DNA of 64,000 bases. Origin: Actinocorallia sp. API 0066 (GTDB lineage: Bacteria; Actinomycetota; Actinomycetes; Streptosporangiales; Streptosporangiaceae). The notes beneath the pieces were generated by a model. It did no database searches and was not told the DNA's origin. It saw nothing but the letters and a program-made list of their open reading frames with translations. A program made the translations under genes and the position numbers. The stretch is from NCBI RefSeq assembly GCF_020991275.1, contig NZ_JAJLQY010000010.1, positions 248,001-312,000 on the forward strand. Reading direction: 5' to 3'. This document shows positions 53,967 through 61,437 of this stretch, piece by piece. Position 1 is the stretch's first letter. The number at the start of each line of letters is the position of its first letter.

Positions 53967-54117
53967 GCCTTCGCATCCGGTTATCGAAGTAGGCGACCGG
54001 GGTCTGCGGGTCACGGCACTCGCGCAGCCGGCGCACCAGGGCAACTCTCAGCGCGGGACGGGGGAGCACGGAAGTCTCTGGTTCGGTCGGCGTCATCCCG
54101 TTGCGCTGGTCGTGCAC
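53950..54117 (-). CDS. Candidate cyclophane RiPP precursor B (YFDNRM motif)
   Basis: 55 residues from GTG 54117, which has GAAGGGA 6 bases upstream; ATG 54096 (48 residues) is the alternative. The N-terminal part is a polar, then helical leader (ALRVALVRRLRECRDPQTPV), the core-like part is Y43-F44-D45-N46-R47-M48, and the tail is basic (RRREPRD). Both Y-F-D and F-D-N fit an aromatic-X-X cyclophane triplet. FDNRM matches FDNKM of the peptide near copy A. Its stop overlaps the maturase start. It also contains one Cys (C34) of unclear role. Prediction from context and shared motif. Confidence 0.7.
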   Translation of the reverse strand: MHDQRNGMTPTEPETSVLPRPALRVALVRRLRECRDPQTPVAYFDNRMRRREPRD

Positions 54118-54333
54118 AGACGGTCCCTTCTCGGACGGGGAAAGAAAAGATCGCGCGCGGCACCCGGGCCCGGAAACCCGCGTCGGCCCGTGGCGATCTT
54201 TCCGCATCATAGGCCACACCCGCCTCCGCGGGCCTGCGCCTCGCATAATCGGTGAAGTGTGTCATCAACGCTTGTGAACGCCTGTCATACAGCGCACAGT
54301 TACCGCAGTGCGTCGGGTGGAAGGCGGGTGGGG

Positions 54334-55314
54334 ATGGCGGAGAACCGGTGGGCCCCTTCGGGCGCGTGCCTGCTGTTCGCGTGCGACGTGGTGTCCTACG
54401 GCGACGCGCGGCGCACCGACGACGTCCAGGAGTACGTGCGCGCCGGCCTGTACCGCGCGCTGGAGGCGTCCTTCGGCCACGCGGGCATCCCCTACCAGGG
54501 CGTCTACATGGAGGACAGGGGCGACGGGACGATCGCCGCGGTCCCGCCCGAGTACGATCCCGCGCTGCTCGTGACGGCGTTCTTCGACAGGCTCAGGGCC
54601 GAACTGAAGCGCTACAACCGGCTCGCGAGCGAGGTCGCCCAGATCCGGCTGCGGATGTCGGTGCATCCGGGCGTCGCCAAGTTCGACGGGAGGGGCCTGG
54701 TCGGCACCGACGCGAACCACCTGTGCCGGCTGCTCGACGCCCTCTCCTTCAAGACCGCGATGGCCGACACCGGCGCCACGCTCGGCCTCATCGTCAGCGA
54801 GCGGTTCCACACCGACGTCGTGCGCCGGGACAGCGGGGTGATCGACCCCGACGAGTACCGGCCGCTGCGCGTCGCCGTCAAGGAGACCGACTGTGTGGGC
54901 TGGGTGCGGCTGCCCCCGCCGCCCGCGCCGGTCGTCCCGCTGGACGCCGGGGGCGAGGAGGTGGCGCGGCGCGACGAGCGGGCGCCCGCGTCGGGGCCGC
55001 CGTGGCGGGACCACGAACCCCGGGTCGCGCCCTCGATGGCCTGGACCGTCGTCGTGCAGCGGGCCATGGAGGTGCCCGCGATGCTCGTCGAACGCACCCG
55101 CGAGGCGGTCGTGCAGGCGCTCGGCCCGCAGATCGCCTCGGTGATCCCCCGCTCGAACGACGCGCGGACCGACGTCATCGCGATCGTGCGGACCTGCCTT
55201 GACCACGGTGACGGGATGGTGCGGTTCTTCGACGCGGTGCGGTTCGTGGCGGGCGAGACGGCTTCCGTGCAGCGGTTGGGGGAGACGATTGCCGAGTACT
55301 GGGACGAGTTGTAA
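54334..55314 (+). CDS. Nucleotidyl-cyclase-like protein with C-terminal effector-associated domain
   Basis: 326 residues from ATG 54334. Residues 10-190 have the class III cyclase plan: metal Asp D18 in ACDVVSY and a second Asp D64 in EDRGDGTIAAV, then RMSVHPGVAKFDGRGLVG and NHLCRLLDALS. Both metal aspartates are kept, so catalysis is possible. Residues 245-326 form an EAD with AIVRTCLDHGDGMVRFFDAVRF, matching the N-terminus of the VMAP protein at 46288. Homotypic EAD pairing would recruit this cyclase to the VMAP scaffold as an effector. Confidence 0.75.
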   Translation: MAENRWAPSGACLLFACDVVSYGDARRTDDVQEYVRAGLYRALEASFGHAGIPYQGVYMEDRGDGTIAAVPPEYDPALLVTAFFDRLRAELKRYNRLASEVAQIRLRMSVHPGVAKFDGRGLVGTDANHLCRLLDALSFKTAMADTGATLGLIVSERFHTDVVRRDSGVIDPDEYRPLRVAVKETDCVGWVRLPPPPAPVVPLDAGGEEVARRDERAPASGPPWRDHEPRVAPSMAWTVVVQRAMEVPAMLVERTREAVVQALGPQIASVIPRSNDARTDVIAIVRTCLDHGDGMVRFFDAVRFVAGETASVQRLGETIAEYWDEL

Positions 55315-55390
55315 CCCGTTCCGGTAATCCGCTGCAAAGCCGTGCACTCCCGGTTATCGTTCGGTATCGCTACGGAGTTGTCCAGCTACG

Positions 55391-55834
55391 GTGAGCGATC
55401 CCGAAGGGGGAGGCATGGCGGCGGCGACGGTACGGCCGGGCGCGGGACGGATGGGCGGTGAGTGCGCTGTCATCGCGAGCGACCGGAAGTTCCGGCTGCT
55501 CCGGGCGCGCTTCCAGCGGCTCGTCGTCCGGTTCGTCGGCGTCTTCCTCGGGTGGTATCTGCTGTACCTCGGGCTGTCGGCGTTCGCGCGCGGGTTCATG
55601 GCGCACAGCGTCATCGGGCACGTGAACGTCGCGCTGCTGCTCGGTGTGCTCCAGTTCGCCTCGACGTTCGGGCTCGCCTGGTACTACTCGCGGTACGCGC
55701 GGCGGATGCTCGACCCGCTGGCCGCGCAGATCAGGGCCGAGTCGGCGAGCAGGCTGGGCGCGGGACGTCCCGTCGGGCCGGCGGGCGACCGCGCCGTCGC
55801 GGGCCGGGCCGCGCCCGCCGGAGGGCTCTCGTGA
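55391..55834 (+). CDS. DUF485 small membrane protein, partner of the symporter
   Basis: 147 residues from GTG 55391; start uncertain, with ATG 55415 also possible. The core DRKFRLLRARFQRLVVRFVGVFLGWYLLYLGLSAFA, VIGHVNVALLLGVLQFASTFGLAWYYSRYA is the DUF485 two-helix domain usually encoded just before ActP-type symporters. Its stop overlaps the symporter start (GTGA). Confidence 0.85.
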   Translation: MSDPEGGGMAAATVRPGAGRMGGECAVIASDRKFRLLRARFQRLVVRFVGVFLGWYLLYLGLSAFARGFMAHSVIGHVNVALLLGVLQFASTFGLAWYYSRYARRMLDPLAAQIRAESASRLGAGRPVGPAGDRAVAGRAAPAGGLS

Positions 55835-57543
55835 TCGCCGCCGAGGGCAGGGCGCTCACCCTGGGGCTCTTCGTCGCGTTCATCCTGATCACTCTCGGCA
55901 TCACCTTCTGGGCGCGTGCCACGACGCGCGGGGCCGACGACTTCTACGCGGGCGGCCGCGCGTTCTCCGGGATGCAGAACGGGGTGGCGCTGGCGGGCGA
56001 CTACATGTCGGCGGCGTCGTTCCTGGGCATCGCCGGGCTCATCGCCCTGTCGGGCTACGACGGCTTCCTGTACTCGATCGGCTTTCTCGTCGCGTGGCTG
56101 CTGAGCCTGCTTCTGGTGGAGCTGATGCGCAACGCGGGCCGGTTCACCATGGCGGACGTGCTGTCGTTCCGTGCCAAGCGGCAGCCGGGGGTGCGCACCG
56201 CGTCGGCGATCTCGACGGTCACCGTCTCGGTGTTCTACCTGCTGGCGCAGATGGTCGGCGCGGGCGCTCTCGTCGCGCTGCTGCTCGGCATCCACCCGGG
56301 CGAGGAGTTCGCCGGGGTCTCGGCGGACGCGGCACGGGTGCTCACGATCATCGTCGTCGGCGCGGTCATGATCTTCTACGTCATGTTCGGCGGCATGAAG
56401 GCGACCACCTGGGTGCAGATCATCAAGGCGGTGCTGCTGATCGCGAGCACCGCCGTGCTGACGGTGCTGGTGCTCAGCCGGTTCGGCTTCAACCCGAGCG
56501 CGATGCTGGGCGCGGCGGCGGAGTCCAGCGCCCGTCCCGAGGGCTTCCTGCGGCCCGGCGGACGGTACGGGCAGGACGTCGCGGGCGACCCGCTCCAGTC
56601 GGTGCTGAACAAGCTCGACTTCATCAGCCTCGGTGTCGCGCTCGTGCTCGGCACGGCGGGCCTGCCGCACATCGTCGGGCGGTTCTTCACGGTGCCGGAC
56701 GCGCGGGCGGCGCGCCGCTCGGTGAACTGGGCGATCGGCCTGGTCGGCGGCTTCTACCTGATGACGCTGGCGCTGGGGTTCGGCGCGGCCGCCCTCGTCG
56801 GGCACCGGGCGATCACCGAGCAGGACCCGGCGGGCAACACCGCCGCGCTGCAACTGGCGCACGCGCTCGGCACGCACTTCGGCGGCGACATCGGGGGCGA
56901 CGTGCTGCTGGCGTTCATCGGGGCCGTCGCGTTCGCCACGATCCTCGCTGTGGTGTCCGGTCTTGTGCTGGCTTCGTCCACCTCGCTCGCGCATGACTTC
57001 TTCGGACATGTCCTGATGTTCGGCCGTCCGCGTGAGTCGCAGGAGGTGGCGGTCGCGAGGATCTCGGCCTTCTGTATAGGCACCCTTGCGATCGGGCTGG
57101 CGATCGTCGCGCGGGACATCAACGTGGCGTTCCTTGTGGCGCTCGCCTTCGCCATCGCCGCCTCGGCCAACCTCCCGGCGATCGTGCTCTCGCTGTTCTG
57201 GAGGCGGTTCACCTCGACGGGCGCCGTCGCGGGCATCTACGGGGGACTCGGCGGGTCGATCCTCCTGGTGGCGCTCTCCCCGGTCGTCTCGGGGAAGGTG
57301 GATCCGGTGACGGGCGAGAGCCTGTCCCTGCTGCCCACGGGCGTCGACTTCAGCGTCTTCCCCCTGGAGAACCCCGGCCTCGTGTCGATCCCCTTCGGGT
57401 TCCTGTGCGCCGTCCTGGGCACGCTGCTGTCCTCCGAGCGTCCCGAGCGGGCCGCCTTCGACGAGCTGTCGGTGCGTTCTCTTACGGGCGTCGGCTCCCA
57501 CCGGCCCCCCGGCAGGGCGCCGAAGCACCAGCGGACACCGTGA
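55831..57543 (+). CDS. actP: Solute:sodium symporter, ActP-like cation/acetate symporter
   Basis: 570 residues from GTG 55831, overlapping the DUF485 stop. The SSS family is clear from DDFYAGGRAFSGMQNGVALAGDYMSAASFLGIAGLIAL and the 13-14 membrane helices that follow, including GTAGLPHIVGRFFTVPDARAARRS. The DUF485 partner makes acetate or another short carboxylate the likely substrate. A strong hairpin follows the stop. Confidence 0.9.
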   Translation: MIAAEGRALTLGLFVAFILITLGITFWARATTRGADDFYAGGRAFSGMQNGVALAGDYMSAASFLGIAGLIALSGYDGFLYSIGFLVAWLLSLLLVELMRNAGRFTMADVLSFRAKRQPGVRTASAISTVTVSVFYLLAQMVGAGALVALLLGIHPGEEFAGVSADAARVLTIIVVGAVMIFYVMFGGMKATTWVQIIKAVLLIASTAVLTVLVLSRFGFNPSAMLGAAAESSARPEGFLRPGGRYGQDVAGDPLQSVLNKLDFISLGVALVLGTAGLPHIVGRFFTVPDARAARRSVNWAIGLVGGFYLMTLALGFGAAALVGHRAITEQDPAGNTAALQLAHALGTHFGGDIGGDVLLAFIGAVAFATILAVVSGLVLASSTSLAHDFFGHVLMFGRPRESQEVAVARISAFCIGTLAIGLAIVARDINVAFLVALAFAIAASANLPAIVLSLFWRRFTSTGAVAGIYGGLGGSILLVALSPVVSGKVDPVTGESLSLLPTGVDFSVFPLENPGLVSIPFGFLCAVLGTLLSSERPERAAFDELSVRSLTGVGSHRPPGRAPKHQRTP

Positions 57544-57547
57544 CCGT

Positions 57548-57582
57548 GCCGCGCCCCGCCCTTCCGCCGGACGGGGCGCGGC
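57548..57582. terminator. Bidirectional terminator
   Basis: GCCGCGCCCCG and CGGGGCGCGGC make a perfect 11-bp stem between the convergent symporter and flavin reductase genes. Confidence 0.75.
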
Positions 57583-57586
57583 CGGT

Positions 57587-58171
57587 TCAGCCCGGATAGG
57601 GTTCGACGGCCTTGGCCGCGACCAGCGCCCGCGACCACCACGAGAGCTGGCCCAGGAGCTTCTTGAGTGCCGTGTCGGGCTGCTCGGAGTCCTTCGGCCA
57701 CACCCCGTCCTGGCCCCAGTGGCCCCACGCGTTGTGGAAGCTCACGGTGTCCCGGACCGTGACGACGTGCAGCTCGGCCAGGACGGCGCGCAGGTGCTCC
57801 GTCGCGCGCAGGCCGCCGGAGATCCCGCCGTAGGAGACGATCCCGGCGGGCTTGCCGTACCACTCGGGCCCGTACCAGTCGATGAGGTTCTTCAGGGCGG
57901 CGGGGAAGCTGTGGTTGTACTCGGGCGTGACGAAGAGGAAGGCGGCGGAGGCGTCCAGGACGCCTGCGACGTGCTCCTTGACGTCGTCGGCTCCGGTCAG
58001 CGAGAGCGGCAGGTCGTGCTCTGCGGGGTCCAGGACGACCACCTCGAAGTCGCCGTGTTCTTCCGCGCGTTCCGCCGCCCATCGGGTGACGGCCTCCCCC
58101 AGGCGGTTCTCCCGGACGCTGCCCACGATGACGGTCAGGCTCAGCTTCTGCTCGTTCGTGTTGATGCTCAT
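57587..58171 (-). CDS. NADPH-dependent FMN reductase/NAD(P)H quinone reductase-like
   Basis: 194 residues. Flavodoxin fold with phosphate loop VIVGSVRENRLGEAVTRW, FMN loop VTPEYNHSFPAALKNLIDW and SYGGISGGLRATEHLR. Matches the broad NADPH-dependent FMN reductase family; length and EYNHS motif set it apart from the copy at 16778. Cytosolic; partner oxygenase not present nearby. Confidence 0.88.
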   Translation of the reverse strand: MSINTNEQKLSLTVIVGSVRENRLGEAVTRWAAERAEEHGDFEVVVLDPAEHDLPLSLTGADDVKEHVAGVLDASAAFLFVTPEYNHSFPAALKNLIDWYGPEWYGKPAGIVSYGGISGGLRATEHLRAVLAELHVVTVRDTVSFHNAWGHWGQDGVWPKDSEQPDTALKKLLGQLSWWSRALVAAKAVEPYPG

Positions 58172-58239
58172 GCCGATGACGGTAGAACCTGAAGTTCACT
58201 TTAAGTCAAGGGCCGATGACGCGATCTAGGATCGGGCGC

Positions 58240-58662
58240 ATGACCACCACCTGGACGGAGGGACCCGGGGTGCTGCGGCTGCCCTCGGGACGGAAGGTAC
58301 GCGGCCGTGGGCTGCGCCGGGGCGAGCCCGACACGGCCCCGGAGTTCGGCGTCTACCTGCTGGGGGCCGCGCCGCCCGCCTTCGCCTGGCCGAGCCGGTG
58401 GGTCCGCTGCCCCGACTTCCGGACGCCGTCCGCACCCGCCGACGCGCGGGCGGCCTTCACCGAGGCGTGGGAGCGGGCCGCGTCCGAGCGGGTCGAGGTC
58501 GCCTGCGGGGGCGGCGTGGGACGCACCGGGCTCGCCCTCGCCTGCCTGGCCGTCCTGGACGGCGTGGCCGCCGACGAGGCCGTCTCCTACGTGCGGGCGC
58601 ACTACCACCCGCGCGCGGTCGAGACGCCCTGGCAGAAGCGGTTCATCCGCCGGTTCTCCTGA
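58240..58662 (+). CDS. Protein-tyrosine-phosphatase-like protein
   Basis: 140 residues. The signature loop CGGGVGRTGLALACLAVL supplies the nucleophile Cys and Arg of CX5R; a WVRCPDFR segment ahead may serve as the acid loop. A C-terminal helix ends AHYHPRAVETPWQKRFIRRF. It resembles the small actinobacterial dual-specificity-like phosphatases. Target unknown. Confidence 0.85.
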   Translation: MTTTWTEGPGVLRLPSGRKVRGRGLRRGEPDTAPEFGVYLLGAAPPAFAWPSRWVRCPDFRTPSAPADARAAFTEAWERAASERVEVACGGGVGRTGLALACLAVLDGVAADEAVSYVRAHYHPRAVETPWQKRFIRRFS

Positions 58663-58745
58663 TCCGGCGATCAAGGGCCGGTGGGATCGGGCGGTTCGCC
58701 GGGTAGGTGGTGACAGGGGGGAGGGGTGTTCGTTACCCTCAACGT

Positions 58746-59192
58746 ATGAGCAGAAGTTCAGATGAACAGATGATCGTGGACGGCTGTACCGTCCGGGTCG
58801 TCGATCCCGAGCGGGTGACGATCGTCACCGAGGCGATGCCGTCGGACGGCGACGTCGCGGAACTCGCCGACATCTTCGGGCTGCTGTCGGACCCCGGGCG
58901 GCTCCGCGTCCTCGTCGCCCTCCTGGAGGGCGAGATGTGCGTCTGCGACCTCGCCGTCGTGGCGCAGACCAGCGAGTCCGCCACCTCCCACCACCTGCGG
59001 CTGCTCCGCGCCCACCGGGTCGTCACCGCGCGGCGCGCAGGGCGGATGGCCTACTACCGGCTCGCTGACGCGCACGTCCGGATGCTCCTGGACGTCGCGC
59101 TCACCCACGTCGGGCACGCGCCCGCCGCCTTCCACCCCGAGCACCCCGCCGCGCCCGTCGGCGGCGACGAGACCCCCACGGGCCTGGCGTGA
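58746..59192 (+). CDS. ArsR-family metal-sensing repressor
   Basis: 148 residues from ATG 58746. Winged helix-turn-helix LADIFGLLSDPGRLRVLVALLEGEMCVCDLAVVAQTSESATSHHLRLLRAHRVV. The Cys-X-Cys of EMCVCDL sits where CmtR/CadC-type sensors bind soft metals, and the C-terminal tail is His-rich (HVGHAPAAFHPEHP). It overlaps the cation efflux gene by GTGA, the classic sensor-pump pair. Confidence 0.9.
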   Translation: MSRSSDEQMIVDGCTVRVVDPERVTIVTEAMPSDGDVAELADIFGLLSDPGRLRVLVALLEGEMCVCDLAVVAQTSESATSHHLRLLRAHRVVTARRAGRMAYYRLADAHVRMLLDVALTHVGHAPAAFHPEHPAAPVGGDETPTGLA

Positions 59193-60145
59193 GCGGGCAC
59201 GAACACGGCCATGGGCATGGCCACGGGCACGCGCTCAGCGCCGAGGCCGACCGGAAGTGGCTCACCGGGGCCCTCGTCCTGCTCGTGACGTTCATGGCGG
59301 GCGAGGTCGTCGTCGGGATCGTCGCGCAGTCGCTCGCGCTGATCTCCGACGCCGCGCACATGCTCACCGACGCCATGTCGATCGTGCTCGCGCTCATCGC
59401 GATGCGGCTGGCGGCGCGGCCCCCCAAGGGCGGCTACAGCTACGGGCTGAAACGCGCCGAGATCCTCTCCGCCCAGGCCAACGGGCTCACTCTGCTGCTG
59501 CTGGCCGCGTGGCTCACCTACGAGGCGATCCACCGGTTCCTCGATCCGCCGGAGGTGGGCGGCGCCCTCGTCCTCGTGACGGCGCTCGTGGGCGTCGCGG
59601 TCAACCTCGTCGCCACCTGGATGCTCTCCCGCGCCAACCGGTCCAGCCTGAACGTCGAGGGAGCCTTCCAGCACATCCTGAACGACCTGTTCGCGTTCAT
59701 CGCCACCGCCGTCGCCGGACTCGTCATGGTGACGACCGGGTTCGTCCAGGCCGACGCGATCGCCACGCTCGTCGTCGTCGCGCTGATGGTCAAGGCCGGG
59801 GTCGGGCTCGTCCGGGCGTCCGGGCGGGTGCTGCTGGAGGCGGCCCCGGCGGGCCTGGAGCCCGAGCGGGTCGGGCCCGTGCTGGCCAAGAGCCCCCACG
59901 TAAGCGAAGTCCACGACCTGCACATCTGGGAGATCACGTCAGGGATGCCCGCGGCCTCCGCGCACGTCCTGGTCGTCCCCGGGCACGACTGCCACACCGT
60001 GCGCGCGGAACTCGAAGAACTCCTGCACGGACTCGGCATCATGCACACCACCCTCCAGGTCGACCACACCCCCGACCCCTACCTCGTCATCGGCCGCCCC
60101 GCCTCCGAAGCCGCCCGAGGCGACGTCCACGGCCGCCCCTCCTGA
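59189..60145 (+). CDS. Cation diffusion facilitator family metal efflux transporter
   Basis: 318 residues from GTG 59189. A His-rich N-terminus (HEHGHGHGHGH), six membrane helices with the metal sites LISDAAHMLTDA and YSYGLKRAEILSAQAN, and a C-terminal cytosolic domain with VHDLHIWEI. Exports zinc or a related divalent metal, controlled by the upstream ArsR repressor. Confidence 0.92.
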   Translation: MSGHEHGHGHGHGHALSAEADRKWLTGALVLLVTFMAGEVVVGIVAQSLALISDAAHMLTDAMSIVLALIAMRLAARPPKGGYSYGLKRAEILSAQANGLTLLLLAAWLTYEAIHRFLDPPEVGGALVLVTALVGVAVNLVATWMLSRANRSSLNVEGAFQHILNDLFAFIATAVAGLVMVTTGFVQADAIATLVVVALMVKAGVGLVRASGRVLLEAAPAGLEPERVGPVLAKSPHVSEVHDLHIWEITSGMPAASAHVLVVPGHDCHTVRAELEELLHGLGIMHTTLQVDHTPDPYLVIGRPASEAARGDVHGRPS

Positions 60146-60159
60146 GCCGCTCCGCCTAC

Positions 60160-60188
60160 CGGCCGCCCCTTGCCGTCAGGGGCGGCCG
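60160..60188. terminator. Terminator after the cation efflux gene
   Basis: CGGCCGCCCCT and AGGGGCGGCCG form a perfect 11-bp stem with a 7-nt loop, 15 bases past the stop. It abuts the promoter-like TAGGGT (60190-60195) of the next transcript. Confidence 0.75.
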
Positions 60189-60202
60189 CTAGGGTGAGCG
60201 AT

Positions 60203-60247
60203 GTGAACAGGTACTGGCACGTCGTGCTTCCGCCCCTCGCCGACTGA
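60203..60247 (+). CDS. Candidate leader peptide with Tyr-Trp codons, upstream of the DMT exporter
   Basis: A 14-codon ORF from a GTG that begins 8 bases after a -10-like TAGGGT, so it could be leaderless. Tyr4 and Trp5 are adjacent, an unusual density for a short ORF in this GC-rich genome. The stop lies inside the first of several strong hairpins. Placement suits ribosome-mediated sensing of aromatic aminoacyl-tRNA. Too short to prove by codon bias. Confidence 0.45.
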   Translation: MNRYWHVVLPPLAD

Positions 60248-60415
60248 CGGGCGAAGCACACCCCAGCGCGCGCTGACACCGGCCCCATGACGGGCCGTGT
60301 CAGTTGAGCCCGGGGCCGGGCGCACCGCAAGTCCGACTCTGTCGGGAGCGCCCGCACCAGGGCCGGAACTCGGCGTGCCGTCCGTCTCTTCCGAAGTCCT
60401 CCTCCTTTGAGACGG
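60224..60415 (+). promoter_or_regulatory. Structured mRNA leader with four hairpins before the DMT exporter
   Basis: Four stems can be drawn: 60224-60235/60249-60259 (covering the leader peptide stop), 60273-60285/60292-60303, 60317-60323/60348-60354 enclosing 60333-60337/60341-60345, and 60382-60388/60409-60415. The last stem's right arm GAGACGG runs into the likely ribosome site GGAAAG (60414-60419) before the GTG at 60429, so it could hide it. This fits translational attenuation; a riboswitch is the alternative. I do not recognise a known class. Confidence 0.55.
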
Positions 60416-60428
60416 AAAGTTCACACCC

Positions 60429-61358
60429 GTGCAGAACCAAACTTCTTTTCCTCTTTCGTGCGGGCTGCCCGGATTTGGCGCCCGGCTTGTGGCGGGGCCG
60501 GTGCCGATCCTGGCCGCGAGCGTGCTGTGGGGCACGACGGGTACCGCGGCCTCCTTCGCGCCCTCGGGGGCGTCCGCGGCGGCCGTCGGATCGGCGGGGC
60601 TGCTGCTGGGCGGGCTGCTGCTCCTGCTCACCACGCGCGGCGCGGTGCGGCTGGTGCTCGGCGGCACCGCCGCGCGCAGGGCGCTGCTCGCGCTCGGCGC
60701 GGTGACGGTCGCGGGCTATCCCGTCACCTTCTACCCGGCGGTGGCCAGAACGGGCGTCGCGGTCGCCACGGTCGTCGCACTCGGCAGCGCCCCCGTGATC
60801 ACCGTCCTGCTCGGCTGGCTCCTCGGCCAGGGCAGGCCGTCCCGCCGCCGCCTCACCGCGACGGCGGGCGCCGTCACCGGATGCGCCGCCCTCGTCCTCG
60901 GACCCGCCCTCACCTCCAACAACGTCGGCGTGGACCCGCTCGGCGTCGCCCTCGCCCTACTCGCCGGAGCCTCCTACGCCGCCTACTCCCTCGTCGCGGG
61001 ACGACTCATCGAACACAACCTGGAGTCCGGGGCCGTGCTGGGGGTGATGTTCGGGGGTGCTTCGGTGCTTGTCCTTCCGGTGGTCCTGGTCGGGGATCTC
61101 GCCTGGATCGTCACCGGGGCGGGTCTTTCGGTGGTGCTGTACCTCGCGTTCTTCACCAGCTTTCTCGCCTACCGGCTCTTCGGGCTCGGCCTACGCCGGA
61201 CTTCGGCGCAGACGGCCACCGTGCTGACTCTTCTGGAGCCCGCCGTCGCCGCGCTCCTCGGTGTGGTCGTGCTGGGCGAGCGGCTGCCCGCCGTCTCCTG
61301 GGCGGGGCTCGGGGTGCTCGCCCTCGCGCTGGCCGTCCTGACGACGTCGGGCGGGTGA
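60429..61358 (+). CDS. DMT (EamA) family transporter
   Basis: 309 residues from GTG 60429. Ten membrane helices in two EamA repeats; the first opens with PILAASVLWGTTGTAASFAP and the second ends with ALLGVVVLGERLPAVSWAGLGVLALALAVLTT. Members export amino acids and other metabolites. The Tyr-Trp leader upstream suggests an aromatic amino acid or related substrate, as with YddG-type exporters, but this is inference. Confidence 0.88.
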   Translation: MQNQTSFPLSCGLPGFGARLVAGPVPILAASVLWGTTGTAASFAPSGASAAAVGSAGLLLGGLLLLLTTRGAVRLVLGGTAARRALLALGAVTVAGYPVTFYPAVARTGVAVATVVALGSAPVITVLLGWLLGQGRPSRRRLTATAGAVTGCAALVLGPALTSNNVGVDPLGVALALLAGASYAAYSLVAGRLIEHNLESGAVLGVMFGGASVLVLPVVLVGDLAWIVTGAGLSVVLYLAFFTSFLAYRLFGLGLRRTSAQTATVLTLLEPAVAALLGVVVLGERLPAVSWAGLGVLALALAVLTTSGG

Positions 61359-61437
61359 CCTCGGCGGGGTGTCCGGAGGGCCGGGGGCGGCGTGACTTAG
61401 AGTTGATGTGCTGATACGCCGAGTCCGGGGGTGGGCG

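Noticed and set aside
60272-60303. SAM-type riboswitch suspected from GGCCCCATGACGGGCC
   Set aside because: Only a short resemblance to one SAM-I stem-loop; the other conserved core elements are missing and the stem is better explained as a simple hairpin in the DMT leader.
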